Below the pieces are notes generated by a model. It worked only from the letters and a program-made list of their open reading frames with translations, had not been told where the DNA came from and searched no databases. Position numbers and translations under genes: made by a program. From Dichetophora obliterata (lineage: Eukaryota; Arthropoda; Insecta; Diptera; Sciomyzidae), in contig OY986436.1 in NCBI GenBank assembly GCA_963920525.1, positions 180,438,361 through 180,502,360 on the forward strand: a DNA stretch of 64,000 bases, read 5' to 3'. The first letter of the stretch is position 1; each line of letters begins with the position of its first letter. Below are positions 1 to 12,227 of the stretch, in pieces.

Positions 1-905
1 TGTTTAACTGTTTTTGTCATCAAAACAACAAGGGTATTCTACCTCCTAAGATTTTATTTGCGAAATTTCTTGTTTCCAAAATGTTTTTTTAATACTTAAG
101 GTACTTTTACAGTGTGTAGCTATAAAAAAACACATTTTTTATTTATTTTTTATCTAGTATTATTAATTTTAATGAATCAAATTTTTTACATAATGAAGAA
201 TTATTCATGGGGATATAAAAATTTTTTTTTCTGTCTTTATAGTTGTTAATTTTTTATAGGGCGTTGAAGATAGCGTGTTTAAAAAATTTTTGCAATTGGC
301 TTCTCGTCTCCAGCATTTACAAAGCGTCTGAAAGTAAAAAATCAAAGTGCATTCTTTCTTGAGTTAAAGGTTGTAGTTGAGCACTCAACCAACGCAAATA
401 AAAAAATGGCATGCGTTGAAAAAAAAAAAAATTACAAAAAACCCCCTTTTTTGCCGAAACTTTCAGCTATACAAAAACAAAATATAAAAGTTTTTTGGCT
501 TTTTGTAGGTCTATTGCTTAACAGAGTCTATAAGGATCACAATGAATTAAGATTCATCAAAATCAATCAAATAGAACTCCAGATATCTTAGAAGCCGATT
601 CGAAAAGCCTTGTTTCGAGAAAAACGCGATTAAAGATTTAAAGGTTTTTTAATATCACGCGACATACGAATATAAAATGCTATAACTTTTTTCTTTTTGA
701 TATTTTTTTCTAAAATTTTGTATACGTATTCTTAAGACCTCACAGAACCCTATTCTAACGAAAAAAACCAAAATTTATTTTTTATTTTTAACACACTGCA
801 ATAGTACCTTAAACAAGTAATTTATGTTAAAAATTACTAAAATATCTCTTTGCAATCAAAAGTTAGGCTTAACATCTAATTTTTCTTACTACTATATTAG
901 ATAAA
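1..905 (+). repeat. Copy of 855-bp dispersed repeat, split by an insertion
   Basis: Bases 1-95 and about 813-905 match consecutive parts of the repeat seen whole at 14085-14950. The first part shares the stretch after 'ctgtttttgtcatcaaaaca'; the second shares 'atatctctttgcaatcaaaa'. The gap between them is filled by the TTAA-flanked element at 100-808. The left end runs off the window, so the copy is partial. No coding function is seen. Confidence 0.75.
100..808. mobile_element. Non-autonomous TTAA-flanked TIR element (piggyBac-like target site)
   Basis: The ends are inverted: GGTACTTTTACAGTGTGT on the left and, read on the other strand, GGTACTATTGCAGTGTGT on the right. Each end abuts TTAA (96-99 and 809-812), and the host repeat resumes on both sides, so the insertion boundaries are clear. 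The 709-bp interior has only short spurious reading frames. TTAA duplication is typical of the piggyBac superfamily, but the terminal bases are not the usual CCY, so the superfamily call is inference. Confidence 0.72.
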
Positions 906-2459
906 ACTAATTTTTGTTTCTCACGTGTAAAACAAATATAGCTACGTAAATGTATTTCTTAAATTTTGATCTGCGTTTAACTAATCTCCAGATTGTTTAA
1001 CCCAGCACTGAAAAACGTGCCTTAATATTCAACTCTGTACCCTATGAAAAACTTATTCAAATTTCCTATCATTGCCTTAATATTCGACTTTGTTCTCTAT
1101 CAAAAATTTACTTAAATTTCTATTATTATTTTTTAAACACTGCTGTACACATAAATGTTTTCGCTAAATTTACACTCAACAAGTTTGGAAAACAATTGTA
1201 GAACAATACTTCAAACTCACCTGCATCCATCCACAAGGAAGCAACATCTTTGCCAAACAGTAACAGGAATTCTTTTAAATGCAACAGTATCAAAACAAAA
1301 TCCCTACGAAGCATACATAATCGATTTTAACAAATTTTTTAAGAAAAAGTGCAACACACTGACGAGAAACAAAGGTCAAATCAACGAATGTTTATTAATA
1401 AACATCTCATTGTTGACAGTGATTCGCAAAGAACAAAACATGCAGACATAAACAATCGGTTGAGAGCAAAATCAGAGGAGCCGAAACGATTGAGCAAACA
1501 GCGACAATCAATGGGTGGCATTGAGTGTTGACATTAAATGTGTCCGCACTGACAGCGTTATGACCTTCTCTAAGTATCCTGCTAACAACATTTAATGAGC
1601 AATTCGACCTTGTGCGTCAGGATATTTCAAATCTGTTGGCAATTGTCAGCGATCCATGTACATACATATGAGAATCAGCAGTGCACAGCGAAGAGAACCC
1701 GAAATAAACCAAACAGTTTTCAAACACTCATTGAAAAGCGGGAAACTGTTTGGACAACGCTCACTGAGAGAGTCCATGTTAAAACGACATTAAGGACACA
1801 GCATGCGAAATGTTCAGCAATCATTTGGCATGATCAGACCTTGAGAACTAAAAGAAATGTACTTTTATACTAGTTGTGACGATTGACAGATTTAAATTAG
1901 TCTCAATTTAAATAAGTAAACTGATTTGAATTGATTTGAATTGGAAAGTCTATCTAAAGAAGTCAACGTTTTGTTGATTTTTGCAATGGTTGTTCGACAT
2001 TGAATTGCCTGAAAAAGTGGCATCTTAAAAAGATAAACACATCTCTGCGTAGATAGCTTTGCGTGTGGACCAGTGTACAATTCAGTATGAGAAACTTAAC
2101 TTTTATGTAGGAATTGTAATATGATACATTTTATCATTCAGCTTTAGTTTTATTTAATTTGGTGATAACAATATATTTTTTCTGTGCCTTGTTTTCTTTA
2201 AATATTTTTATGTAACCTGTGTATTTTTTTTTCATGTACTTATTTTTCCCTCCTTCTTTTGATTCCTTAAATGACGCCTAGCGTGACGACTGGCATTGTT
2301 TATCGTGGCGCTCAACGGTTACGGTTACGCTTATGTAAAAATTGTTTATTTTTTACTTTGTACTGAACGACGTAGACAAACAGGTGAGAGCATTTGAGAC
2401 TGACCAACACGACTTTGAGAATCACCTACACGATAATAAGAAAACAAAGCAGGTGCCTG
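906..2459. other. Intergenic stretch with no supported gene
   Basis: Short open frames occur on both strands at 1126-1531 and 1595-2080, but none has a recognisable domain. Base composition is somewhat richer in GC at 1190-1860 than around it. This could be an old unrecognised repeat. Confidence 0.5.
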
Positions 2460-2735
2460 GTAAAATTATCAATTCTAAAACTTTATTTATTTGCAAAATT
2501 TGATGTATTTGTACTAATTTTTGTGGAATTTAAGGAGATTTTAGCGTTTTCATAAAGTCCCTTTGTATAGGATTTCAGAAATTTCATACGTATAGTGCAT
2601 ATTAAAGCATATAAAGTTAAGCTTATTGCGAAAATTTTAAGCCATTACACAAATTTTAGTAGAATTTAAAGATATTTTAGGAGATTATCGATCTTGATAT
2701 CTATTTTTAAATAGAAAGCTAAAATAGGGAAGAAC
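2460..2735 (+). repeat. Partial copy of dispersed 'F1' repeat
   Basis: Matches the 15600-16290 and 38900-39533 copies through shared phrases such as 'atttgcaaaatttga' and 'tttttgtggaatttaa', followed by the 'cttgatatctatttttaaat' stretch. It stops at a junction with 'agggaagaacggggtaaac'. The same motif, inverted, abuts the F1 segment that starts near 15385. Non-coding. Confidence 0.6.
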
Positions 2736-4189
2736 GGGGTAAACTGGCGCACGGGGTAACCCGAAGCAGTCGAAATATCATTAGATACGCCTAAACGTTG
2801 CGTAACCTAAACCCATTCAGTTGATTGTTTACACTAGAATTTAACAAACGTTTTTATTTCATTTTTGGTATTCATTTCATCGCACTAACGGAATTTATTG
2901 AAAAATAATTGTTTTGCTTTTGATGACAATAAGGAAGTAAATTAAATAAGTGCTAAATCACGTTAGTAGGACGCGTGATACGCGTTTGGTCGAGTTGATT
3001 CACATGGTTTTATTATTTTTGAGTCGAAATGCTGAAAAGTGATCTTTGATAAACTGGAGCCTTTTAATCGGGGCAATTTGGTGCGGCTTGTTTTTGCGTT
3101 TCACTTCCAAACTTGTCAAATAGTCTTTACGCCATTTACACGAGGACCACGGAAAGGGTCAACATCACAAAAATAAGCCAAATCTTTCAATGCAATGCGA
3201 AGCACAAGCCAGATGATGTAAGAATAAAAAATCTGCCTCTGAAGCTAGAAAAGCAACTGCTAAAATAATGCCAACTTTAAATTAAAACACGAAGGTAACA
3301 TTAACGATTACTGTTGCCAGGTGCGTACCCAGAAAAAAATGTCGAGGGGCTTTTAAATTTTTTTTTGTTTAGACTTCCAATTTTTTTTTATATAAATTTT
3401 TATATCATAATGTTTATATCATAATAATGTTTATATCATAATAGCTGCGTTCCATTCGCTTCCAAATAATCCAGATTATTTCTTTTTACATGCAAAGCAA
3501 AAACAAAATAATAATCCTATAACAAATAGGATTATTTTTGCTAGCCATATAAAATTGTGATATAGCCATTAAAAAATTTGAAACACAGGTGCCGCACATG
3601 TATATTTTTATGAGCTGTCATTTCATTTTTTGAATATTTTGTTTGTTTGATACAATGACTATAAGGTAGCCATGACAGCTACCTATTTTCTCACGAGCTG
3701 CGACCATCGAATGTTAAACAAGAGAAAACAAAACAAACCGCGTGTGTCACACACATTGGACGCATTCAGCGGAGCCAACAATTGCGCTTAAATTATTTAT
3801 ATGATTGCATAATATTAATAATTAAATTAAATAATTTACAATTTCTCTGACGTTTAGAGTAAAAGAAATTCTGAGAAAAACAGCGTTTACTAAGATATCG
3901 CTAAGATATCACAACAGTTTTGAACGAGACACGTTCTCATGACACCTAATAGTCATTGTATCATGATTGCTTGATTGAATTTTATTTTGACTGCAACGGT
4001 AGTGCCCTCTACGAGTCGTTTTTCTTACCGTTACTTTGAGAAAATTTGTTATCGCGATTATATTAAGGCGAAAGGAACGCAGCTAATGTCTAGTGTTCTT
4101 TTATTTCGGGCTAGTGCATTTATAATTTCTTCCGTGGTCACTTCCACATCCCTGTGAACATTTAGAAGAGCTAACCCATGATGTTGATG
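2736..4189. other. AT-rich stretch, old repeat debris, no gene supported
   Basis: Holds a 'cggggtaaactggcgcacgg' start-like motif at about 2745, a short imperfect direct repeat of 'tttatatcataat' near 3395-3440, and small palindromes with 'aataatcc' near 3465-3535. A 30-40 codon stop-free stretch at 3160-3285 has no recognisable domain. Confidence 0.45.
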
Positions 4190-4267
4190 TTGTGTGGTGG
4201 AGATGCGTACTGCGACCTAAATGAGATCTATTGTACCTCCTTCTCAAAGCTCCGCTGGGTTTGCGGA
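4190..4267 (-). mobile_element. Probable 3' UTR of the RNase H LINE
   Basis: Sequence just after the minus-strand stop at 4268 is distinctly richer in GC than the flank and contains a short GATGTT/GTGTGGTG tract. I infer it is the element's 3' UTR; its exact end and target duplication are not visible. Confidence 0.4.
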
Positions 4268-6145
4268 TTACAGAATTTCATCCAGCCCTATTTCTCTAAT
4301 GAATTTGAGAATATTCTTAGGTTCAAGGGATGAAACCTGCTCTAGACTCAGCTCATAATTCCCCAGTGCTAGTTTACGTCTGCGAGCCACGGCGTCGCAG
4401 TTTGTAAGTAGGTGTATTGGAGTCTCCTCTGCTTCTTCACAGAAACGGCAGTTACTATCGGTCTCTATGCCCAATTTCATCAGGTGGTATTTGAGTTTAC
4501 AGTGTCCTGTAAGGAACCCCGTTAGAATCCTAAGATTCGGTTTGCCTAAGCTTATGCACAATTTTGCTCTCCGAGTGTTAAAATCTCTGAGGAGCAATTT
4601 GGATTGTCTTAGCTTTGGGAGGCTTTTCCAAAGGTTTGATCGTTTATGCCTCTCCTCCCTTCTTAGTTCTTCTTTTATAGAATGTGTGCCCAATCCGCAG
4701 AATGGTTCTGGCCCTATAAATTTTGTGGCTGCACCCTGTCGTGCTAGTCCATCGGCTTCTTCGTTACCCTGTATTCCTTTGTGTCCTGGGACCCAAAGTA
4801 TAGTAACAGTGTTATTCTTGCCTAGTTCGTTGAGTTTTGTTAGGCATTCCCATGTTATTCTCGATGATATCTCACAGGAAACTAATGCTTTGATTGCTGC
4901 TTAGCTGTCTGACATCACAACTATATCCTGACCTTTGTATTTACGGTCCAGATTGAATTGTGCACACAGCTGTATTGCTAGGATCTCCGCTTGGAAGATA
5001 CTGGGTGTTGTCCCCATAGGTTCAAAGTGCTTGGTTCTTGGCCCGTACACACCTGCGCCTATACCTTCCAATGTCTTGGACCCATCTGTATACCATGCTA
5101 TACTGTGTGGTTTCTTGACCTGCGATATCATCTCGCTGTCCCACTCTTTCTTGGTACTAAGCTTAATTCCGAAGTGTTTTTCGAAGTTATACCTTTTTAC
5201 TATATCGTCTCTTGGTAGATCGATGTAGGGAGTGTGCTTTGCAATATCCTCCTTCTCTCTACTGCTGATAGTTTTACCTGAACCTGTCCCCTCTTTTGCA
5301 ATGCATAACAGAGTTCGCTTGGCTACTCCCTCTATGACAAGGTGTAAGGGTGTTAGGTCCAGAATTACTTCTAGTGCTGCTGTAGGGCATGTTCTCATGG
5401 CCCCTGTGATGCATACACAGGCCAGTCTCTGCACCCGTGTTAGCATATTCCTCATTGTGGTTAGCTTGGTTCTCTCAGCCCATGCTATTGCACCATAGGT
5501 GAGGATGGGTCTCACCATCATGGTATACATCCAGCGGAGAATTGTTGGGTTACAACCCCAGCTTTTCCCCGCCAGGCTCCTACATACCATGAGTGCTCGC
5601 GTTGCTTTGTTTATAGTTACCTCTGCATGTCTTCTCCAGAGAAGCTTTGAATCTAGTGTAAGTCCCAGATACTTTACTTCTCCTTTGAAGGGAATTTCAG
5701 TGCCATCCATTCTCATTGTTCGGAGGTTTGGCAGGCTTCTTTTGTTAGTGAAAGGTACTATGGTGGTTTTCGCTGGGTTGATACTTAATCCCACTGTGTT
5801 GCACCACTCCTTTGTTACTGACAGTCCTAGAGCTAACCCATTGAGCCTCTCTTCTCCAGTTTTACTTTTCATGTATGTTTTCAGTCTTCGAAGCGACGCA
5901 AACACCCACGTTGCACCAATCTTCAGGAATCGGTTTATTGTCTTTGCATCGCAAAAATCAAGGGATTCGATAAACGTTACAGGTTGATTTATCTGATTCA
6001 AGCAGTGCTTACAAATATGGGGTACAAAATGTTGGTAAAAATCAATATAGACACTAAAAAATTTATCACGTTTTAAAATCCAACACAATGCCATCGATAT
6101 CAATTCATGTTTTTCATTCAAAATTTCAAAAAATTTCTTAAGCAA
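4268..6145 (-). pseudogene. Decayed non-LTR retrotransposon: RT C-terminus plus RNase H
   Basis: One minus-strand frame runs from 6145 to 4268 and is broken by a single TAA at 4901-4903, where CAA would give Q after the RNase H 'SDS' motif. From about 5870 downward it reads as the RT thumb region ('WCNTVGLSINPAKTTIVPFT', 'YLGLTLDSKL', 'GAIAW'), then an RNase H domain with 'WYTDGS' near 5090-5107, 'FQAEILAI' near 4985 and 'SDS' at 4904-4912. A C-terminal cysteine/histidine segment follows ('CRFCEEAEETPIHLLTNC'). The palm domain with its YADD box is missing, so the copy is 5'-truncated. About 90 N-terminal codons are not recognised and may come from the older host sequence. An RNase H after RT points to the I/LOA-type LINE groups. 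This is a dead copy; single-base decay suggests moderate age. Confidence 0.88.
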
Positions 6146-6147
6146 TA

Positions 6148-6683
6148 GGTCTGTTCCCGTACTTTTTGGACTAAAAATGGTAAATCTATCAATAGCGTGA
6201 GAATAAGAAAAAATCTCTCAAAAATAGACAAAAACGCAAAAAAGTACAGGAACGTTTTTTGGACTAAAATTGTGCAAACTGTCAAATAAAAAGAGTTTGT
6301 CGCAATGAAGAAAAATTGTCACATTCATATGTATTACAATATTGAAATTAATTCTCAAATTAACATTTACATTTAGTTTTTTACAATTTAACATATTTCT
6401 GCTTTCCATTCCAATAGTTTTTATATATTTTAAAGAACTTTTATGTTTTGCAATTTCTTTGCTAACTTGAAAACAGCTGATTTTAAGCAGTTTGACACTT
6501 TAACCCTTTTTACCAGAGCAAATTTCTCGGACTAAAACTTGCAACTTTGGGCAGTGAGGGGAAATTTTTTACTTTCTCTACTGCACTCTCTTTAACCATT
6601 TTTTCAAGTACGGGAACGCTTTTCGGACTAAAACCTGCAAAACTGGTAAATTGGACTAAAACTTTAGAGTACGGGAACATACC
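6148..6683. mobile_element. TA-flanked MITE with GGACTAAAA motif repeats
   Basis: The ends are inverted copies, GGTCTGTTCCCGTACT on the left and GGTATGTTCCCGTACT on the right (opposite strand). TA dinucleotides at 6146-6147 and 6684-6685 are the target duplication. The 536-bp interior repeats the pair 'gta(c)(g)ggaacg...ttttyggactaaaa' several times. TA duplication fits the Tc1/mariner superfamily. Non-autonomous. Confidence 0.82.
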
Positions 6684-6861
6684 TAATTTGTAATTAATTT
6701 TTTTTTTCATTTTCATCATTTTAATTTTTTTTTACGTTCCATTACCTTTCCAACGATATTAAATGAAAATATGCTCTTCAAGGGCTCAGAAGTTATGGCG
6801 TAAAACGTAAAGTGTTAATGAGTTTTTAATTCAAATTTAAATAGCGTTGATATTTATTGTG

Positions 6862-7058
6862 AAAGTACTATAATACATGTGGCGGCACGTAAGCTAAAGA
6901 ACCCCGGTTCAAACCCCAGCTCAGACAGATTGATTGTTTTTTCACTTGAATTAATATTTCTGTTCGGCCTCCGCCTCTCTGCAGATAATGGCAAGCCTCA
7001 GAGAGTAAAAGATGCCATGTAAAGTTTCTTGAGAACATAAGCCGTACGGAGTCGGCAT
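6862..7058 (+). repeat. tRNA-derived SINE-like repeat
   Basis: Contains a box-B-like 'ggttcaaacccc' at about 6905, preceded by 'ggcggcacgtaagct', and then a tail with 'gataatggcaagcctcagag' and 'ccgtacggagtcggcat'. The head resembles the inverse copy at 24866-24945. The tail resembles, from memory, a widespread repeat tail of higher flies; I cannot verify that. The CAGTGTTGCC element at 7059 cuts it at its right end. Confidence 0.5.
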
Positions 7059-7777
7059 CAGTGTTGCCAGGTGCCTTTCCCCATTTACCCCTAGATTGGA
7101 TTTAAAAGCCCCCTAAAATTCCCCAAATTTTTTTTTCGAAAAACATACAAAAATTTCATAGGGGGCAACTGAAAGTAGTGCAACTGCACTGTAAGCCTGA
7201 AAAGTAGTGCAACTGCAGTTCAAGCCTATGTATTTAAAGTGCTGAGCTATTGGACGTCTTTAACAAGAACAAAAAATTGCTTCATATCATAATTCTTAAT
7301 TGTCCAGTTGCGGAGTTAACGTTGAAATTAAGTCTTACTTTGGAAAGGAGGCTCTGCCTCCCACTTTTTGATATATTTTTGGACATATCATTTTTGTCTA
7401 TAGTTTTTTTCCATACTTGCTTTCTTTTTAGTTTTTACACGGAATCAATTAATTGCAAGTAAAGCGCGAAGCAAGTTTGAAGTTAAGTGGGAAATAATTA
7501 GTAATATATTTGAAGTGATGCCAATTCAGCTGTTTTTATAAAGTGTTGCTGAAATACCCAAGAAGCCAAATATCTTCTTTTCTTAAATTTTTAGCATCAT
7601 TTTAAGGAAAGTAAGAAAACTTTTTTCCAAGGTCAATTTTTCAAATATCCCTAAAAAACCCCTACAAATTATTAAATCTGCCTAGAAAAGCTCTAAAGAT
7701 TCATTACCCCTAAACTCCCTCAACTCAGTTAAAAAACTAGAAAATCCAGGGCGAAATCCCCTTAACTGGCAACACTG
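7059..7777. mobile_element. Non-autonomous hAT-like element with CAGTGTTGCCAG ends
   Basis: The left end is CAGTGTTGCCAGGTGCC and the right end, on the other strand, is CAGTGTTGCCAGTTAAGG, giving a 12-bp perfect terminal inverted repeat. Near both ends there are runs of 'cccctaaa'/'ccccttaa' type. A short duplicated stretch 'agtagtgcaactgca' lies near 7172-7220. The ends resemble the 3.4-kb hAT at 32063. I see no 8-bp target duplication, so superfamily placement rests on the ends only. Confidence 0.6.
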
Positions 7778-8363
7778 GCTAGCTCGTAGAACCAGTTCTC
7801 TAGCATTTGTGTTCAAACATTTGATCAATAGAAGCTAGGTCAAAGTCCTTCCAAGGGCTGAAATGACCAGTTTATATTATATATATACTAAAATACATAG
7901 AGACTCACAAATTTTTTTACATAAATAACATAAAAACATTCCAAAGTATTTGTTATTTTTTAATTGATCTTCTTCTCTATAAGTGGCATAAAAAATAGTC
8001 TTTTTCAGCCGGTTTCAATATCTTTTGGTCCCAATTTATCGGAAACAACAAAATTAAAGTCCATATTAATAAGGTCACTTGTCGTTACAACCTTACACTC
8101 TATTATAAAGATTGGTTACAATTTTCCTCCGCTACGGGGATCGAAATAATAATAATTTTAGTAAAGGTTATAGTAAAAAGAAGATGCATTTAAAAAAAAC
8201 ACAAATTGTATTTTGGAATATGGTTTTTCATATTATTTACGTAAAAAACATTTTAAGTCTCTATGTTTTATTGCGTTTTCACAATAAATGTTTTAAATGA
8301 AGTGTTTTTATTTTTTTACCAATGTGCAATGTCATCTAAAGGTCATGATCATAAACACACATA
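7778..8363. other. AT-rich stretch, nothing recognised
   Basis: Short open frames only, with no domain and no clear repeat boundaries. Confidence 0.5.
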
Positions 8364-8367
8364 GTCG

Positions 8368-8439
8368 GCCTTTGTAGTCTGGTGGAGAGTGCGCTAGACT
8401 CTCAACCAAGAGGTCCCTGGTTCGAATCCGGGCTGGACA
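8368..8439 (+). tRNA. tRNA-like sequence, probably a pseudogene or SINE head
   Basis: A perfect box B (GGTTCGAATCC) sits in a 5-bp T stem, CCTGG pairing with CCGGG. Upstream 'tagtctggtgg' approximates box A. However, the acceptor 5' strand 'gcctttg' does not pair with the 3' strand 'ctggaca', and the D arm does not fold in the standard way. Poly-T tracts follow at 8444-8460. I favour a tRNA-derived pseudogene or SINE head, not a working tRNA, and assign no anticodon. Confidence 0.4.
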
Positions 8440-8519
8440 TGGTTCTTTTCACTTTTTTGTTCTTTTCTACACTTAAAAATTATGAAAAACTAAAAATCCA
8501 CAACTAAATAAATATTGTT

Positions 8520-10686
8520 CCAAAAATAAAAAAAAACGAAATAAACTATCTGAACCGTGGCTTGATCCCAATCTTGTTAGTGATGAAGTAAAGGCAAGAT
8601 ACGCAGAGCTGTCTAAAGAGTTTTCAAAAAAGTCTGAAGAAGCATATAAACTTTACACCAACTTGATTGGTGAAAGAATTATTAACGACCCTAAAAAATT
8701 TTTCGACTTTGTGAACGTCAAGCGTAAATCGGCCGGATATCCTACAACCATGTTTAAAGGTAATGTTTCTTCTTCTAACCCACAAGTGATCTGTAATTCT
8801 ATAAATGAATTAGATCCCTACAAGTCTCCCGGTCCGGACCTTATTCCACCAATTCTCCTTGTTCAGTGCCTAGCTCAATTAATTACACCATTACATATTA
8901 TGTTTAACAAGTCTTTGGAAATAGGTGTTTTTCCATCTTTTTGGAAGTCATCTCATCTAACACCAATTTATAAGAATAGCGATAAGAGAGCGATCGAAAA
9001 CTATAGAGGCATTGCCTTATTGTCAACTATTCCTAAGCTTTTTGAAAAAATAATATGTTCTAAGCTCACTGAAATAGTTAATCCACACTTAAATGAACAA
9101 CAACACGGATTCCGCAAAGGACGATCAACCACAACAAACCTCACAATAATGGTTTCAGATGTTCTTAAGAACATGGAAAAAGGTCATCAGATAGATTCTA
9201 TATATACCGATTTTAGTAAAGCATTTGATCGAGTTGATCACGTAATCTTAACTAAAAAATTAGAAAAATTCGGTATATCAGGTTCTTTGTTGAATTGGCT
9301 TATATCTTATCTTAGTGGAAGATCCCAACATGTTAAATTTCAGGGTACTCTATCTAATAAGATTATTGTCTCATCAGGCGTACCCCAAGGAAGTCACCTC
9401 GGTCCACTCCTCTTTAACATATTTATTGCAGACATATCTGAAGTTTTGTATGATATCCCACATCTCTTATACGCAGACGACTTAAAAATGTATTATGTCA
9501 TTAAATCAGATGTGGATACAGTTTTCTTACAGAGTAAACTCGTATCCCTGGAAAACTGGTGTAATCAAAATAAGCTTTCTCTTAATGAAAATAAATGCTA
9601 TGTTATAAGTTATTCCCGTAAAAAAGAAATGCTTTACAGTAGTTTTGAGCTAAATGGGGTTGAACTAAAAAGGATCAATCACATTGCAGATCTTGGGGTT
9701 ATCCTAGATTCTAGGCTGCGCTTTAATCTTCACCTCGATCATATCACATCCAGGGTAAACAAGCTTCTCGGATTCATTTAAATGAATTCAAGAACGTCTG
9801 GGTAACTAAAACCCTATATTGCACACTAGTGCGTCCCATTCTTGAATATTGTTGCACAGTATGGAACCCAAGTTTTGCAGTGCATAGTGATAGAATAGAA
9901 ACTATCCAAAAACAATTCTTACTTTTTGCCTTGAGAGACACGTACAACCCTCGGGACTATAGAAACCTGCCACCATATGTGCACAGACTGAAAGCCATTA
10001 ACTTAATGCCGTTGTCAACAAGAAGATGTCATTGCCCGAATCATTGACAGCGAATATATTTCCAACAAAGTAACAATTAATGACCCAATAAGGAGAACTA
10101 GGCACACAAGATTTCTATGTGAGTCACAGCACCACACTACTTACGCTTTCAAAGTACCAATTAATAGATGTTGTATGATATTTAATACTATCAGCGAGCA
10201 CTACCTTCCACCTATGTCTAAATACATGTTCAAGCGTAACCTCTCCAATCACCGCTTTCCACCCTAAGCATCTATCCTTATCACGATCACCAATCACCAT
10301 CCATACCTCTTTAACTGTTCTCTATTAATTATAAGATAGCACAGTAGCTTAATAGTCATATTTTCAACTACTTTGTATAAAATATGTAAGTAATAAGCTC
10401 CTTCTGTTTTTAAGATAGTACAGTAGCTTAATAGTCATATTTTCTTCTACTTTGTATAAAATATGTTAGTTATAAGATCCTTCTGTTTCTTTTCTTTTCT
10501 TATCTCCTTTTCTGTTTGACGTGTTCTTAAATTCATGTCGTTCAGGTGGGCGGATTACGCCCACTTCGATTAGCATGTCTTTGTACACCAAAACAAGGTA
10601 AGGGGTGAGGAAAAAAATAAATAAAAAAACAACCTGTTAGAATAAGTATAGTGCCTTGCTTGGCCAAATAAATAAACAAATAAATT
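8520..10686 (+). mobile_element. 5'-truncated LINE copy with duplicated 3' UTR segment
   Basis: Encloses the RT pseudogene and its 3' UTR. In the 3' UTR an approximately 80-bp segment starting 'ataagatagcacagtagctt' occurs twice in tandem (10331-10490). The copy ends in a simple tail of AAATAAATA type at about 10665-10686, the usual LINE 3' signature. The left boundary is approximate. Confidence 0.72.
8537..10266 (+). pseudogene. Jockey/CR1-type LINE reverse transcriptase, frameshifted
   Basis: The frame is open from 8537 (no genuine start; 5'-truncated) to 9780. In order it shows the RT fingers and palm: 'YKSPGPDLIPP', 'LTPIYKNSDKRAIENYRGIA', 'QHGFRKGRSTT', 'IYTDFSKAFDRVDH', 'SGVPQGSHLGPLLF' and the catalytic YADD at 9470-9481. 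A frameshift near 9780 moves the thumb into another frame (9781-10047, 'VRPILEYCCTVWNPS'). A second shift near 10020 moves the C-terminus again, which then reads to a TAA at about 10264. The upstream endonuclease is absent. In a working element this protein would reverse-transcribe the element RNA at a nicked chromosomal target. Confidence 0.9.
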
Positions 10687-12227
10687 GTGGAACATGTGCA
10701 ATTAAAGGAATGGAACAACTAAGGGCTGGAAATGCTTGCTGAGGTTAAGGCATAACACTAACATCGGTTAAAAGCAATTCAAATTGTCTTTCACGGTTGT
10801 TTCGCCTAATCAATAATTCACGTATTGTCCCAATCAATTCCTCTAAATAAATCTATCCCTTTCCTTTCAGGTCAAAGACCAAACCTTGTTTGTATAAGGC
10901 GCATGCCTTGGTTCTTTGATCTTTTTTTAAAAAAAAAACAACGGCTGCCATGTTTTGTCGAGAGTTTCTCTCGGTGCTTTTTTAAATTCGATCATTTCGG
11001 GGAGGTTTTAACCCCTAAAATTTCCCCCTGCGAACGTGCTTCACTGTAGATACATATTATTTGGTATATTTAACTGGAGTTTCCAGTAAAATACACTGAA
11101 AATGACGGTGCGCCAAATTAAGCCTGTCAAATAATATGGGTATTGTGGGTAGATATACCCACAAGGAACTTTGTGGATGGGTAATAACTAGCTACTGTGA
11201 CCAACATTTTCAAAGTGAAAAGAATACACGAACAGACTATAAAAAGAAGTACATAGGATAGATATAGAAGTACACAAGAGAAGTATACCCACAAAAGTGC
11301 TGTAAAAACTTTAAACATGTTTAACCGATTTGACTAAAAATTTCACCTGTTTTTTTATACATACGGAACCTTTAAAACAATCAATTTTTTTAATAATAAG
11401 TCAATTTTTTTCAACAAATAAAAAAACAAATTCAATTTTAAAATTTTTTTTCACAAGTCCGCCATTTTTTATCTGTTTAGTAAATATGCATATTATAGGT
11501 TAGTTCACTACAATTAAGCCTGCAGAACGATATTATCTTTGATTTTTTATTTCATATGAGTATGTGAGGCTGGGTGCTTCTCCCAAACAACATACCTTTT
11601 CGGGGACTCTATGATATAAATAATTATGAGCAAATTAATGTAAAATGATGTCAAAGAAAACTTTTTGTATCGAAATAAAAGTAAGAAACAATATTTATAG
11701 ATATATCTAATATCTAAACACCTATCACGCCCGCAGTAGATAACCGTCAGAACTCAAAAATCAAAAATTTTCAGAAGAGCCAAAAAACTGTTGATCCGTT
11801 GCAGTAGCAACTAAACTAACATAAGAACATATAAACTGAATTTTTTCATTTAAAGAAGATAGTGATATAAAATAAAATTTTGCAGTAGTGAGAGCTGTAT
11901 AGTGTGAATTGATTTATGAAAAAAATTGTCAAAAAGATGTCGAAAAGAAGTACAACAAGCTTAGCGTACTTCGATACAAGAAGTACATTGAACAAAAAAT
12001 AAGTAAAAAACTCCCAAAAGGAGTATGATTGGTCACATTAGTAATAGCCCACACAGCAAATGCTTTCAATAAAATTTATCATATTTGTTGCATACATTTT
12101 ATAAGGTGTCTTTCACCAACAATAAATTACTTCAGTTCAACTCAGCGATTGATTACTCTTCATTTAATTGACCAATTAATAGTGTCGCTTAAAAGTCGCT
12201 TTGAAAACGACTCGGCGATTTTTTTAA
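10687..12227. other. Non-coding stretch with old repeat ends
   Basis: At 10998-11048 the sequence 'ggggaggttttaacccctaa' followed by 'cccctgcgaacgtgcttcac' looks like a transposon end, but I found no matching opposite end. A small palindrome about 'gggtattgtgggtagatata' lies near 11135-11165. No supported gene. Confidence 0.4.

Noticed and set aside
1527..2078. Possible solo LTR (starts TGTTGACATT, ends near GTGTACA)
   Set aside because: No target duplication flanks it, no inverted TG..CA symmetry beyond chance, and no primer site or polypurine tract could be placed.
3160..3285. Possible pogo-type transposase fragment
   Set aside because: A 40-codon open stretch alone, without a recognisable motif; could be chance.
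8368..8439. Functional tRNA gene
   Set aside because: The T arm is good, but the acceptor stem does not pair and the D arm is abnormal; kept only as tRNA-like.
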